Source: WS-2 sp036507005 (GTDB lineage: Bacteria; Eisenbacteria; RBG-16-71-46). From it: 64,000 bases of DNA. The DNA is taken from contig DASXQT010000025.1 of NCBI GenBank assembly GCA_036507005.1, forward strand, positions 1 through 64,000, given 5' to 3'. Numbering within the stretch: position 1 is the first letter of the stretch; the number at the start of each line of letters is the position of its first letter. Shown here piece by piece: positions 34,963 through 43,308 of this stretch. Under the pieces are notes generated by a model. It ran no database searches, was not told the DNA's origin, and saw nothing but the letters and a program-made list of their open reading frames with translations. Position numbers and translations under genes: made by a program.

Positions 34963-36120
34963 ATGAGCGCCGGTCCCAACGGCCACCTCTCGCGCCTCAG
35001 GCTCCGCGACCCCCTGGTCGCCGCGGCCCAGCGCACGCTGCTCGGCGGCGGGCGGCTCACCCAGGAGGAGGGGACGCGGCTCTTCGACGCCCCGGTCCTC
35101 GAGGTGGGCCGGCTCGCCGACGCCGTGGCCCGCGACCGCCACGGGGAGCGCGTCTACTTCACCGTCAACCGCCAGCTCAACCCCACCAACGTGTGCGTGC
35201 TCTCGTGCCGCTTCTGCGACTACGCGAAGAAGGCGGGCGATCCCGACGCCTACACCATGACGAAGGAGCAGATCCTGGCCCACGTCGAGCCCGGGATCGC
35301 CGAGATCCACATCGTGGGGGGCCTCCACAACAAGTGGCGCTTCGACGACTACCTGAACGTGATCCGCTGGGTGAAGGAGGCCAAACCCGACCTGAGCGTC
35401 AAGGCCTACACCGCGGTCGAGATCGACTTCTTCTGCCGGCTCACGAAACAACCCGCCGAGTGGGTGCTCGAGAGACTGCGCGAGGCGGGGCTCGACGCCC
35501 TGCCGGGCGGCGGCGCCGAGGTGTTCAGCGAGCGGGTGCGGCGCGAGATCTTCCACCAGAAGATCGGCGCCGGCCGCTGGCTCGAGATCCACGAGACCGC
35601 CCACCGCATGGGCATCCCCTCCAACGCCACGCTGCTCTACGGGCACATCGAGACCCGCGCCGAGCGCGTGCAGCACATGATCCTGCTGCGCGAGCTGGAG
35701 GACCGCGCCCCCGGCTTCTTCGCCTTCATCCCGCTCGCGTTCCAGCCCGGAACGACCGGGCTGGTGCGGCGCCAGGCTTCGGCGATCGAGGACTTGAGGA
35801 CCCTTGCGATCTCGCGGCTCGTGTTCGACAACGTGCCGCACGTCAAGAGCTACTGGGTGATGCTGGGGCAGGACACCGCCGGGGTGGCGCTCAACTTCGG
35901 CGCGAGCGACATGGACGGCACGATCGGGGTCGAGAAGATCGCGCACGCCGCCCTGGCCCGCAGCCCGGTGGGCATGGCCGAGGAGGCGATGGTCCATACG
36001 ATCCGCGAGGCGGGGAAGACCCCCGTCCAGCGCGACGCCCTCTACCGCGTGGTCCGCGAGTACCCGCGGGCGGCGGAGCAGGCCGCGGGCGCCCAGGCGG
36101 CGGCTGCCGCGGGAGCGTAG
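34963..36120 (+). CDS. mqnE: Aminofutalosine synthase MqnE (radical SAM)
   Basis: MqnE joins 3-[(1-carboxyvinyl)oxy]benzoate with SAM to give aminofutalosine, the second step of the futalosine menaquinone pathway. The 385-residue protein has the radical SAM cluster motif CxxxCxxC at Cys78, Cys82 and Cys85 in 'NPTNVCVLSCRFCDYAKK'. Family blocks follow: 'IAEIHIVGGLHNKWRFDDYL', 'LREAGLDALPGGGAEVFSER' and 'FIPLAFQPGTTGL'. The length is normal. It stands as a single gene with its own promoter, apart from the other mqn genes in this window. Confidence 0.95.
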   Translation: MSAGPNGHLSRLRLRDPLVAAAQRTLLGGGRLTQEEGTRLFDAPVLEVGRLADAVARDRHGERVYFTVNRQLNPTNVCVLSCRFCDYAKKAGDPDAYTMTKEQILAHVEPGIAEIHIVGGLHNKWRFDDYLNVIRWVKEAKPDLSVKAYTAVEIDFFCRLTKQPAEWVLERLREAGLDALPGGGAEVFSERVRREIFHQKIGAGRWLEIHETAHRMGIPSNATLLYGHIETRAERVQHMILLRELEDRAPGFFAFIPLAFQPGTTGLVRRQASAIEDLRTLAISRLVFDNVPHVKSYWVMLGQDTAGVALNFGASDMDGTIGVEKIAHAALARSPVGMAEEAMVHTIREAGKTPVQRDALYRVVREYPRAAEQAAGAQAAAAAGA

Positions 36121-36150
36121 GCCCGCCGAAGCTGCAGTCTCCTCGGGCAA

Positions 36151-36187
36151 CTGCACGCTTGTGCAGTACGGCGCTCGGGCTCATAAT
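36151..36187 (+). promoter_or_regulatory. LexA-controlled promoter of the SplB-like gene
   Basis: The palindrome CTGCAC-N4-GTGCAG (36151-36166) is the same motif as in the lexA promoter. It overlaps a plausible -35 (TTGTGC, 36159-36164), which is 17 bases from a near-consensus -10 CATAAT (36182-36187). The predicted start of transcription is at or next to the ATG at 36194, so the mRNA would be leaderless. Confidence 0.75.
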
Positions 36188-36193
36188 CCCTCC

Positions 36194-37090
36194 ATGCGAG
36201 CCGAGTACCGCGAAGAGCCGTGCCGGACCGCGCTCAATCGGGTCGTGGGCATGGACTTCAACTGGTCGCTCAACCCCTACATGGGGTGCGCTCACCGCTG
36301 CACCTTCTGCTACGTGCGTGCCTTCGAGCGGCGCGCCGACCGGCCGTGGGACGAGCGCTACGGCAGCAGCATCCGGGTCAAGATCAACATCGCGGACGTG
36401 CTGCGCTTGGAGCTGGCGCGCCCCTCGTGGCGGCGCGAGGAAGTGGTGGTGGGCGCCGCGACCGATCCCTACCAGCCGGCAGAGGGCCGCTACCGGCTGA
36501 CGCGGGCCTGCCTCGAGCGGCTCGCGGAGGCCCGCACGGGGTTCGGCATCATCACGCGCGGGCCGCTGATCGTGCGCGACCTCGACGTTCTCGTGGAGGC
36601 GAGCCGGCGCGCGAGCGTCTCGATCCATTTCTCCGTTCCGACGCTCGACGAGCAGGTGTGGCGCACCACCGAGCCCGGCACGGCGCCGCCGCGGGCTCGG
36701 CTCCGGGCGCTCGAGACGCTGGTGCGCGCCGGCGTGCGCGCCGGAGTGGCCATGGCGCCGCTCCTGCCCGGCCTGTCGGACCGGCCCGAGCTGCTGGCGG
36801 AGGTGGTGCGCGCGGCGCGCGCGGCGGGGGCGACGCACGTGTGGGCCGCCCCGCTCAACCTGAGACCCGGAACGCGCGAGCACTTCCTCGAGGCGCTGGC
36901 GCGCGACTGGCCCGCGGAGCTCGAGCGCTACGAGCGCGTGTTCAGGGGCCGCGCCTACCAGCGGCGCGAGGAAACGGCCCCCGCGCTCGAAACCGTCGCC
37001 GCGCTCAAGCGGCGCTACGCGATCGCAGATCGCCGCCCGCTGCGGCTAGAGCCGGAGCCGGACGCGAAGCAGCTCGAGCTGGCGATGTGA
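36194..37090 (+). CDS. SplB-like / Rv2578c-like radical SAM protein, predicted SOS-regulated
   Basis: This belongs to the radical SAM family that includes spore photoproduct lyase-like proteins and Rv2578c. The CxxxCxxC motif is Cys32, Cys36 and Cys39 in 'NPYMGCAHRCTFCYVRAFE'. Other family blocks are 'VVVGAATDPYQPAEGRYRLT', 'IITRGPLIVRDLDVL' and 'SVSIHFSVPTLDEQVWRTTE'. The ATG at 36194 is used because an upstream in-frame GTG (36161) lies inside the LexA operator. There is no ribosome site, consistent with a leaderless mRNA. A DNA-repair role is suggested by the LexA box, but the substrate is unknown. Confidence 0.9.
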   Translation: MRAEYREEPCRTALNRVVGMDFNWSLNPYMGCAHRCTFCYVRAFERRADRPWDERYGSSIRVKINIADVLRLELARPSWRREEVVVGAATDPYQPAEGRYRLTRACLERLAEARTGFGIITRGPLIVRDLDVLVEASRRASVSIHFSVPTLDEQVWRTTEPGTAPPRARLRALETLVRAGVRAGVAMAPLLPGLSDRPELLAEVVRAARAAGATHVWAAPLNLRPGTREHFLEALARDWPAELERYERVFRGRAYQRREETAPALETVAALKRRYAIADRRPLRLEPEPDAKQLELAM

Positions 37091-37107
37091 GGCGCACGGT
37101 GCGCCGG

Positions 37108-37560
37108 CTACGACGGTCGCTTCTGGAGAACGTCCAGATCGACGAGGTCCTTCGGCCGGCCGCTCGCACGCTTGTTGCGGACGAGGTCGTCCCGTCCGAT
37201 GAACGGAACCTCCAGCCCTTCGATCGAATGGATGGCACGGCTCGGCCAGGCCTCGGCAAAGGACAGACCGCTCACCCGAGTGAGCAGATCGATCCTGCGG
37301 GGCGGCTGCCCGATTTGAACGACGACTCCGGGAGTCTCGAGGTCCTCCCGCGCCACCCCCATTTCGCGAACCGGCGCGCCGAAGTCCAGGAGCGCACGCC
37401 AGACTCGCTCCGAGTTCGCCGGGGCGGGATCCACCCAGATGTCGAGATCGCCGGTAGCTCGAGGCACGCCGTGGACCGCCATGGCATGGGCCCCCACCAC
37501 CAGGAAGCCCGCGCCCGCATCGAGCAGCAGCCGTAGAAGATCGATGAAGTCCTGGTTCAC
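37108..37560 (-). CDS. Nucleotidyltransferase-fold protein (MNT/AbiEii-like)
   Basis: The 150-residue protein has the nucleotidyltransferase core 'FLVVGAHAMAVHGVPRATGD', with the acidic pair in 'GDLDIWVDPAPANSERVW', and ends 'GRPKDLVDLDVLQ'. These are hallmarks of DUF6036-type/AbiEii-like nucleotidyltransferases, frequently found as toxin-like partners. A GTG start at 37560 is used; an upstream ATG at 37644 is possible but would overlap the preceding gene. It follows the small gene at 37577-37819 by 16 bp on the same strand. Confidence 0.8.
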   Translation of the reverse strand: MNQDFIDLLRLLLDAGAGFLVVGAHAMAVHGVPRATGDLDIWVDPAPANSERVWRALLDFGAPVREMGVAREDLETPGVVVQIGQPPRRIDLLTRVSGLSFAEAWPSRAIHSIEGLEVPFIGRDDLVRNKRASGRPKDLVDLDVLQKRPS

Positions 37561-37576
37561 GAGGCGGCCGGGCTTC

Positions 37577-37819
37577 TCAACCGGCCGCGCTGCGGAGGCA
37601 CCGGACCGGAGCGTTTCGACGGTCGTAATCCGGGACGCGGGCACCCGAAAGCGCCCAGGCCTCGAGCGCCAGCGGCCACATCATCGCGAGCCTTTCCTCG
37701 GCGGTGGTGGAAGCGCTGAGATCGTCCCCGGGCTCGTTGCCCAGGGTGAACTTGCGCACGTTCCACTGACGCCGCCGGCTCGCTGTGGCCTCGGGGGTTT
37801 CGCGATTCGCATCGCTCAT
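37577..37819 (-). CDS. Small conserved protein paired with the nucleotidyltransferase
   Basis: This 80-residue protein contains 'STTAEERLAMMWPLALEAWA' and 'SGARVPDYDRRNAPVR'. I recall this pattern from short proteins encoded next to nucleotidyltransferases, so it may be the antitoxin-like partner. The start ATG at 37819 is the only one that gives the full conserved block. Together with the downstream gene it forms a compact two-gene unit that could be a toxin-antitoxin or stress module; this has not been demonstrated. Confidence 0.7.
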   Translation of the reverse strand: MSDANRETPEATASRRRQWNVRKFTLGNEPGDDLSASTTAEERLAMMWPLALEAWALSGARVPDYDRRNAPVRCLRSAAG

Positions 37820-37875
37820 GCAGCGAGTATAGCGGAAGGCCGATCGACCGGGGCGAGCGCGGGCCCGCGCACCGC

Positions 37876-40335
37876 TCAGGGCGCAACCCAGAGCCGGACC
37901 GATCCGTCCACGGCGCCGGTGGCGGCGAGCTTCGCGGCGCCCGGAAGCGCGGCCGCGGTCACCGCCCCGCGGTGGCCGTCGAGCAACGCCACCTCGGGGT
38001 CCTTCCCGGTCTCGCTCAGGAACGCCTTGCCCGAGGCGAGCCCGACCAGCACCAGCGCGCCGTCGGGCGCGACCGCGAGCGAGGCCAGGTGCCCGCGCAT
38101 CGGCCGCAGGCGCTGCTTCTCGCTCCCGTCGTTCAGATCCCAGAACGCGACCGAGCCATCGGCGCCTCCGCCCACCACGCTCCCCGACCGGACCGGCGCG
38201 GAGAGCCCGGTGATGCGTGGGAGCCCGGTGCGCACCACCCACAGCGGGTCGGGTTTTCCGCGCTCGAAGTGCTGGAGCCGGCCGTTGTGCGTGCCGCACA
38301 GGAGTCCGGTCCCGTCGGGCGTGAACGCGAGCGACTCGACTCGGCCGTCCACGCTCCGGAACTGGTCTGTCGGCTTCACGTGCTCGGTCTGCCACACGTG
38401 AATACTGCGGCCGCCGCCCGCGGCGATCCACTTGCCGTCGCGCGAGACGGCGATCGCGCGCAGGGGCGACCGATCGGGGGAATCGATTTGCACCACCTGG
38501 CGATGCAGGCCGTAGTCCCAGAGCACCAGACGCCGGTTGTCGAGCACCGCGGCGACCACCGGACGCTCCGGCACGAAGGCGACCGCGACCGCGCCCGCCC
38601 GCGCCTCCAGCGGAGCGCAGGTCTCGCGTCCGTTCTGGAGACTCCACACGCGCACCGTCCGGTCGCGCGAGCCGCTCGCGAGCAGCTTCCCGTCGTGCGA
38701 GAACGCCAGCGACGTCACCGCCGCATTGTGCCCGCGCACGAACGACTGGCGCTCCTCGATCTTGTCGTCGTAGCTCTCGACGAACTTCTCGCGCCGCGTG
38801 CCGAGAGTCATTCCGAGGAACCGGCGCGGCGCCTCGCGCGTGCCGTAGACAGGGACCTTCCAGACGTGCTTCTCGGTCGCCTTGCCCGGCCGCGCCCACT
38901 CGAGCGCCCAGCCTCCCGCGGATACCGCCGCGGGGGTGACAACCTTGAGCGCGGGCTTGGGCGCGGGCGCGGGAGCGGCCCTGGGCGCCGGCTTGGGCGC
39001 GGGAGGGGGAACGGCCTTCAGCGCCGGCTTGGGCGGCGGAGGCGGCGCGGGCCTGGGCGCGGGCGCCGGCGCCGACTTCGCGGCCACGGCGGTCGCTGCC
39101 GCGGGCGTGGTGCTTCGTGCCGGCGCCGGAGAAGCGGCGGGCGTAGTGCTCCGCGCGGGCGCCGCGGCGGGGGTCACGCTCCGCGCTGCAGCCGGCGCGG
39201 TCCCTGGCGTCTTGCTCGCCGCCGGCGTCTGAGCCGCGCGCCTCGACGTGGCGCGCCGGCTCGTCGACTTCCGCCCGAAGCTCGCGGCCGCCGGCGTGGT
39301 CGTGGGCATGGGAATGACGCGGGCCCCGCCGGCGGGCGCCTTCGGGGCCGGGACAGGCTGCGAGCTCTTCGCCGGGCTCGCGGCGGCGGCGACACTCGGC
39401 TGCGGGTTCGGGGCCGCGGACCGCGAGCTCGAGGCCGCGGGCGTCTTCCCCTTTCCGACCTTCACGTCGCGCAGCCGCGGCGAATCGCGGAGCTTGTGCT
39501 TGCACGCTTCGCGGAGCGCGGCCGAGTAGTCGGCCACCTCGCCCCCCATCTTCTCCAGCTCCTTGAAGACCGCCGCCGAATCGGGACTCATGAAGTCCGC
39601 GCGGCGGAAGATGAGGTTGTCCTCCTCGTAGTAGCGCCCCCACAGGTCCTTCGATTCGGCGAGCGCGACGAGCGAGGTGTAGATCACGAGCGCCGAGAAC
39701 CGGTCCACCGACTCGTCGAAGTCCCGGCCTTCGCGCTGCGGGTGCTGAAAGGCGGGATGGCCCTTCTCGTGGCTCCCGCGCCCCCGCAGCGGCGGCACGT
39801 ACATGCCGTCGTAGTCGATGAGCTTGAGGTTGCCCGAGCCGTCCACCAGGATGTTTCCGTGCTGGAGGTCGCAGTGCCCGATCTTCTCGCGCTCCAGCTC
39901 CTCCATGAGCTGGACCCACTGCCCGGCGAGCCTGCGGAGCGCCTTCGGGTCCTTGAGGTGCTTCCCGACCCACATGTTCAGCGTGTCGCCGTCCACCCAT
40001 TCCATCTTGAGCACGGGATGCCAGTGGGTGCGCACCCGGATCCCCTCGGGCACGTACTCGAACCCCACCATCTGCTTCAGGCGCTTGGACTTCAGGTAGC
40101 GGCTGATCTCGTGGTAGCGGTCCCTCAGGTCCTTGATGTTGTGGAGGAAGCAGCGCACCGCCCAGCGCGACTTGCCGTTCGCGAGCTGGTAGACGCTGCA
40201 GAAGCCGCCGGTGACCGGCTGGGGGAGGCCGAGCGCGTTCAGCGTGGGCTTGCCGGTCTTGAGCTGGGAATCCGTGAAGCAGCGCTCGGGGTTCTGGATC
40301 ACCTCCTGGTAATCCGACATCGTGGGCCAGCTCAT
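37876..40335 (-). CDS. TerY-P-type protein kinase fused to WD40 propeller
   Basis: The 819-residue protein has a divergent kinase domain (about residues 40-290). 'GGFCSVYQLANGKSRWAVR' has Arg61 in place of the usual VAIK lysine. The catalytic loop is 'HCDLQHGNIL' (Asp156, Asn161), and 'KLIDYDG' stands for DFG. A long Ala/Pro/Lys-rich linker (about 300-545) follows, with repeats such as 'PPPKPALKAVPPP'. A WD40 propeller completes the protein ('GHNAAVTSLAFSHDGKLLAS', 'GSRDRTVRVWSLQNG', 'GAVDGSVRLWV'). It overlaps the PP2C gene by 4 bases (ATGA) and follows VWA and PP2C genes, matching the VWA-phosphatase-kinase triads linked to tellurite-like stress systems. Its targets are unknown. Confidence 0.85.
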   Translation of the reverse strand: MSWPTMSDYQEVIQNPERCFTDSQLKTGKPTLNALGLPQPVTGGFCSVYQLANGKSRWAVRCFLHNIKDLRDRYHEISRYLKSKRLKQMVGFEYVPEGIRVRTHWHPVLKMEWVDGDTLNMWVGKHLKDPKALRRLAGQWVQLMEELEREKIGHCDLQHGNILVDGSGNLKLIDYDGMYVPPLRGRGSHEKGHPAFQHPQREGRDFDESVDRFSALVIYTSLVALAESKDLWGRYYEEDNLIFRRADFMSPDSAAVFKELEKMGGEVADYSAALREACKHKLRDSPRLRDVKVGKGKTPAASSSRSAAPNPQPSVAAAASPAKSSQPVPAPKAPAGGARVIPMPTTTPAAASFGRKSTSRRATSRRAAQTPAASKTPGTAPAAARSVTPAAAPARSTTPAASPAPARSTTPAAATAVAAKSAPAPAPRPAPPPPPKPALKAVPPPAPKPAPRAAPAPAPKPALKVVTPAAVSAGGWALEWARPGKATEKHVWKVPVYGTREAPRRFLGMTLGTRREKFVESYDDKIEERQSFVRGHNAAVTSLAFSHDGKLLASGSRDRTVRVWSLQNGRETCAPLEARAGAVAVAFVPERPVVAAVLDNRRLVLWDYGLHRQVVQIDSPDRSPLRAIAVSRDGKWIAAGGGRSIHVWQTEHVKPTDQFRSVDGRVESLAFTPDGTGLLCGTHNGRLQHFERGKPDPLWVVRTGLPRITGLSAPVRSGSVVGGGADGSVAFWDLNDGSEKQRLRPMRGHLASLAVAPDGALVLVGLASGKAFLSETGKDPEVALLDGHRGAVTAAALPGAAKLAATGAVDGSVRLWVAP

Positions 40336-41045
40336 GCCGCCACCTCGACCCGCACCAGCGTGACGTCGTCGTTGCGCAGCGCGCCGCCGTGGCGCAGCCA
40401 GTCCACGAACTCGCGGAACGTCTCCTGGCAGTCGGCGCGCGCCAGCGCCGCCCAGGGCCGGCGCCCCAGCTCGGCTTCGGCGAGGAACCACTGGGCCAGC
40501 GCGTCGGTCATCAGCAGGAGCTGATCGCGCTCCTGCAGGTCGCCCTCGCCCGAGCGCACGTCCTCCCACACCTGCCGGTTCGCGCGCGCCACGCTCGACA
40601 GCAGCAGCGGGCGGTTGTTGAACTGCTCGGCGCGCTCGAGGGGGAACGCGCGCGCGAGCTTGCCCGCCCGCACCACGAACAGGCAGCTGTCGCCGATCGC
40701 CAGCGCGCGCCAGCGGCTTTCGTCGATGGCCACGCCGAGCAGGGAGGAGAACGCGCCGTCACGCGCCTTCTCCTCGGCGTACCACGCCGTGGCCTTGGGC
40801 TGGTTCGCGCCCGCCCACTCGGCCTGCATGGGCGCGACCCATTCGCGCAGGCCCTCGGGGGGCGGGGCCTGGCGCACGAAGCGGTCGACCAGCAGCTCGG
40901 CCCACTGCCGGGCGAACGACGTCTCGCTCGCGCCGTCGGCCACGGCGTAGCGCTGCGCCGCGGCCTCGACCGCGTACGCGTCCTCGTACTCGGTCGCGGC
41001 GTTCCCGGACTTCGGCGCCCACCACGCCGTCGCGGTGGCGCGCAT
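40332..41045 (-). CDS. PP2C-family protein phosphatase of a TerY-P triad
   Basis: The 237-residue protein has PP2C features: 'EYEDAYAVEAAAQRYAVADG' (metal-binding Asp residues), 'LGVAIDESRWRALAIGDSCL', 'LLLMTDALAQWF' and a terminal 'NDDVTLVRVEV'. It starts 4 bases after the VWA stop and ends overlapping the kinase start, so the three genes form a tightly coupled operon. Its job is probably to reverse phosphorylation by the neighbouring kinase. Confidence 0.88.
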   Translation of the reverse strand: MRATATAWWAPKSGNAATEYEDAYAVEAAAQRYAVADGASETSFARQWAELLVDRFVRQAPPPEGLREWVAPMQAEWAGANQPKATAWYAEEKARDGAFSSLLGVAIDESRWRALAIGDSCLFVVRAGKLARAFPLERAEQFNNRPLLLSSVARANRQVWEDVRSGEGDLQERDQLLLMTDALAQWFLAEAELGRRPWAALARADCQETFREFVDWLRHGGALRNDDVTLVRVEVAA

Positions 41046-41049
41046 GGCG

Positions 41050-41880
41050 CTACCGGAGGTTGCTCGGCCGGGTCCCGATGTCGAGGAAGCGGATCAGCTC
41101 GACCAGGTCGGCGTTGAACGCGAACCCGCGCGAGTTGTCCGAGACCGCGAAGCCCTCGCGCTGCGCGCCCTCCCGGATCGCATCGGGCAGCACGCTCGAC
41201 ATGTTGTACAGGAGCTTCGCGTACTGGTCGGGCAGCCCCTCTTCGGCGTCCGCGAACAGCACGCTCGACCCCTGGGCCCCCGAGATGTGGCAGTTGAACA
41301 GCAGCACGTTGCCGTCCTGGGTCTGGAGGGTCCGGATCGCCTCGGCGAAGGTCGCCGGGTCGCCGTCGGTCGACTCGCCGTCCGTGATGTTGATCACGAT
41401 CGGCGGGAAGCTGTACGGGTGCGCCGTGACCCACGCCTGGAGCGACTCGTGGGCGAGCTGGAACGCCTTGCACATCGGCGTGGAGCCGGCCGCCTTGGGG
41501 TCGAACCAGATCGGGAACTTGACCTTGACCTCGGCGATTCCGCCCGTGCCGTCGTCCTCCTTCTTGGTGCGCTCCTCGACCCGCGCCGGGTGATTCGCCA
41601 CCGCGCTGATCGGGGCGAGCGCCTGGCCGGCGAGCTCACCGCCCAGCGCGGGCTCGACCTTCTTGCCGTAGCTGATGACGCCGACCTCGTAGTAATCGCG
41701 CACCCCTTCGGACTTGGTGCACTTGATCGAGAGGTTGGAGAGCAGCTTGTTGATGGCGTCCGCGACGCCGTCGGCCTTGCGCTTCCCGCTTCCGTACGGG
41801 TCCGTCATGGAGCCCGACATGTCGACGAGGAAAAGGAACGCGCTCGGATTGCTGCGGCTGACTTCGGCTTCGTACGACAT
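41050..41880 (-). CDS. VWA-domain protein, TerY-like
   Basis: The 276-residue protein is one von Willebrand factor A domain with an intact MIDAS: 'FLFLVDMSGSM' (Asp20, Ser22, Ser24) and 'IVINITDGESTDGDPATF'. It begins 'MSYEAEVSRSNPSAFLFLVD', typical of TerY-like proteins. The ATG at 41880 follows 'ggagg' at ideal spacing. It is the first gene of the VWA-PP2C-kinase operon, whose promoter must lie in the ~140 bp before it; no clear box was identified there. Confidence 0.9.
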   Translation of the reverse strand: MSYEAEVSRSNPSAFLFLVDMSGSMTDPYGSGKRKADGVADAINKLLSNLSIKCTKSEGVRDYYEVGVISYGKKVEPALGGELAGQALAPISAVANHPARVEERTKKEDDGTGGIAEVKVKFPIWFDPKAAGSTPMCKAFQLAHESLQAWVTAHPYSFPPIVINITDGESTDGDPATFAEAIRTLQTQDGNVLLFNCHISGAQGSSVLFADAEEGLPDQYAKLLYNMSSVLPDAIREGAQREGFAVSDNSRGFAFNADLVELIRFLDIGTRPSNLR

Positions 41881-42020
41881 GCTTTCCTCCTTCAACGACC
41901 GGGCCGATCCGGGGCACGGCCGCGAGCGGCCGATGCAGCGTCCGGAAAAGTGGGGCAAGTTGCCCGCGGAGCCTGACCGGGGCGTTATCGGCGCGTGGCG
42001 GCGGAGGCTTCAGGGCTCCG

Positions 42021-43253
42021 TCACGCCGGGGCAGGGGGAGGCTGTGCCCGCGGCAGGCGCGCGATGGCCGCGATCCCGAGCGCGGGACCGAGCGCGAGCG
42101 CGGGGAAAGCCCAGCGCCAGCCGAGGGTTGCGGCGATCGCCGGGACCATCTGGATGGTGGCCATGGTGAGCAGGAACCCGAGCGAGGTCTGGAGGGTGAG
42201 CGCGGTGCCCACCGCGTGCGGAGGCGCGACCTCGGTCACGAGCGCGCTGAACTGGGCCGAGTCGGCGACCACGAAGAAGCCCCACACCCAGGCCACCGGG
42301 ACCAGCACCCACGGGCTCGCGCCGAACAGGAGCCCGATGGCGAGCGCGCAGGCGCCGCTCGCCGCCATGGCGCGCGTGACCACGAGCCCGTAGCCTGAGC
42401 TCCGTGCGGCCCAGCCGCCCCACACGCAGCCCAGCCCGCCGGCCGCGATCGCTCCGAAGGCGAGGAGGTCCACTGCTCCGCGTGGCGCCGCGCCGATCCC
42501 CGCGGCGGCGCGCGCGGCCTCGCTCGCGGCCAGGAACGCGGGCAGCCAGGTCCACATCGCGTACAGCTCCCACATGTGCCCGAGGTAGCCGGCGATCGCG
42601 AGCCGGGTCTCGCGGTGGCGCATGACGGCGGCCGCGAGCCGCCACGAGAACGCGCGGCGCGGGAAGGGATGCGGCCCGTCGCGGTAGAAGAGCGCGACCA
42701 GGGCCGAGCCGAGCAGCGCCCCGGCCGAGGCGGTGAGCGTCACGCCGGCGACCCCCGCGCCCTCGAGCGCGTGCACCAGGTAGGGCGTGGCCTTGCCGAT
42801 CGTGAGCGCGCCCACCACCGTGCCGATCGCCAGGCCGCGCCACTCGCGGAACCAGGTCGAGATCATCTTCATCGCGGGCGGATAGACGCCGGCGAGGAAG
42901 AAGCCGGTGAGGAAGCGCGAGACCAGCGCCGCGCCGTAGCCGGGGGCGGCGGCGAGCGCGGCGTTGGCCAGCGCGCCGAGCAGCGCGGCGCCCGAGAAGT
43001 AGGCCCGCGCCGGGATCAGGTCCGCAAGGTTGAGCAGCGCGGCGCACGCGGTGCCGGCGACGAAGCCGAGCTGCACCATGGCGGTGAGCCAGCCGACCTG
43101 CGCCGCATCGAGGCTCCAGCGCGCGCGGAGCTGGGGCGCGACCGCGGCGGCCGCGAACCACAGCGACATGCCGAGCAGCTCGGCGAGCGAGAGCAGCGCC
43201 AGCATGCGCCAGCGCCCGGGAGCGCGATCGGGCTCGAGCATGCGCGGCAGCAT
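42021..43253 (-). CDS. MFS transporter (CynX/NarK-like)
   Basis: This is a 12-TM major facilitator protein of about 410 residues. Signature features are 'LIPARAYFSGAALLGALANA' and 'GAALVSRFLTGFFLAGVYPP' in the N half, the basic loop 'STWFREWRGLAIGTVVGALT', and 'PHAVGTALTLQTSLGFLLTM' in the C half. The substrate is unknown. The start is uncertain: ATGs at 43253 and 43241 both lie just before 'DRAPGRWRMLALLSLAE'. It is divergent from mqnA with a short shared upstream region. Confidence 0.85.
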   Translation of the reverse strand: MLPRMLEPDRAPGRWRMLALLSLAELLGMSLWFAAAAVAPQLRARWSLDAAQVGWLTAMVQLGFVAGTACAALLNLADLIPARAYFSGAALLGALANAALAAAPGYGAALVSRFLTGFFLAGVYPPAMKMISTWFREWRGLAIGTVVGALTIGKATPYLVHALEGAGVAGVTLTASAGALLGSALVALFYRDGPHPFPRRAFSWRLAAAVMRHRETRLAIAGYLGHMWELYAMWTWLPAFLAASEAARAAAGIGAAPRGAVDLLAFGAIAAGGLGCVWGGWAARSSGYGLVVTRAMAASGACALAIGLLFGASPWVLVPVAWVWGFFVVADSAQFSALVTEVAPPHAVGTALTLQTSLGFLLTMATIQMVPAIAATLGWRWAFPALALGPALGIAAIARLPRAQPPPAPA

Positions 43254-43308
43254 ACAGGCTGGTGCGCGCTCGACGCTCGCCTCGCTCGCATTGTATTCTC
43301 GCCGGCCC

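Noticed and set aside
41881..42020. Promoter of the VWA-PP2C-kinase operon
   Set aside because: No -35/-10 or sigma-54 pair of acceptable quality could be placed in this gap.
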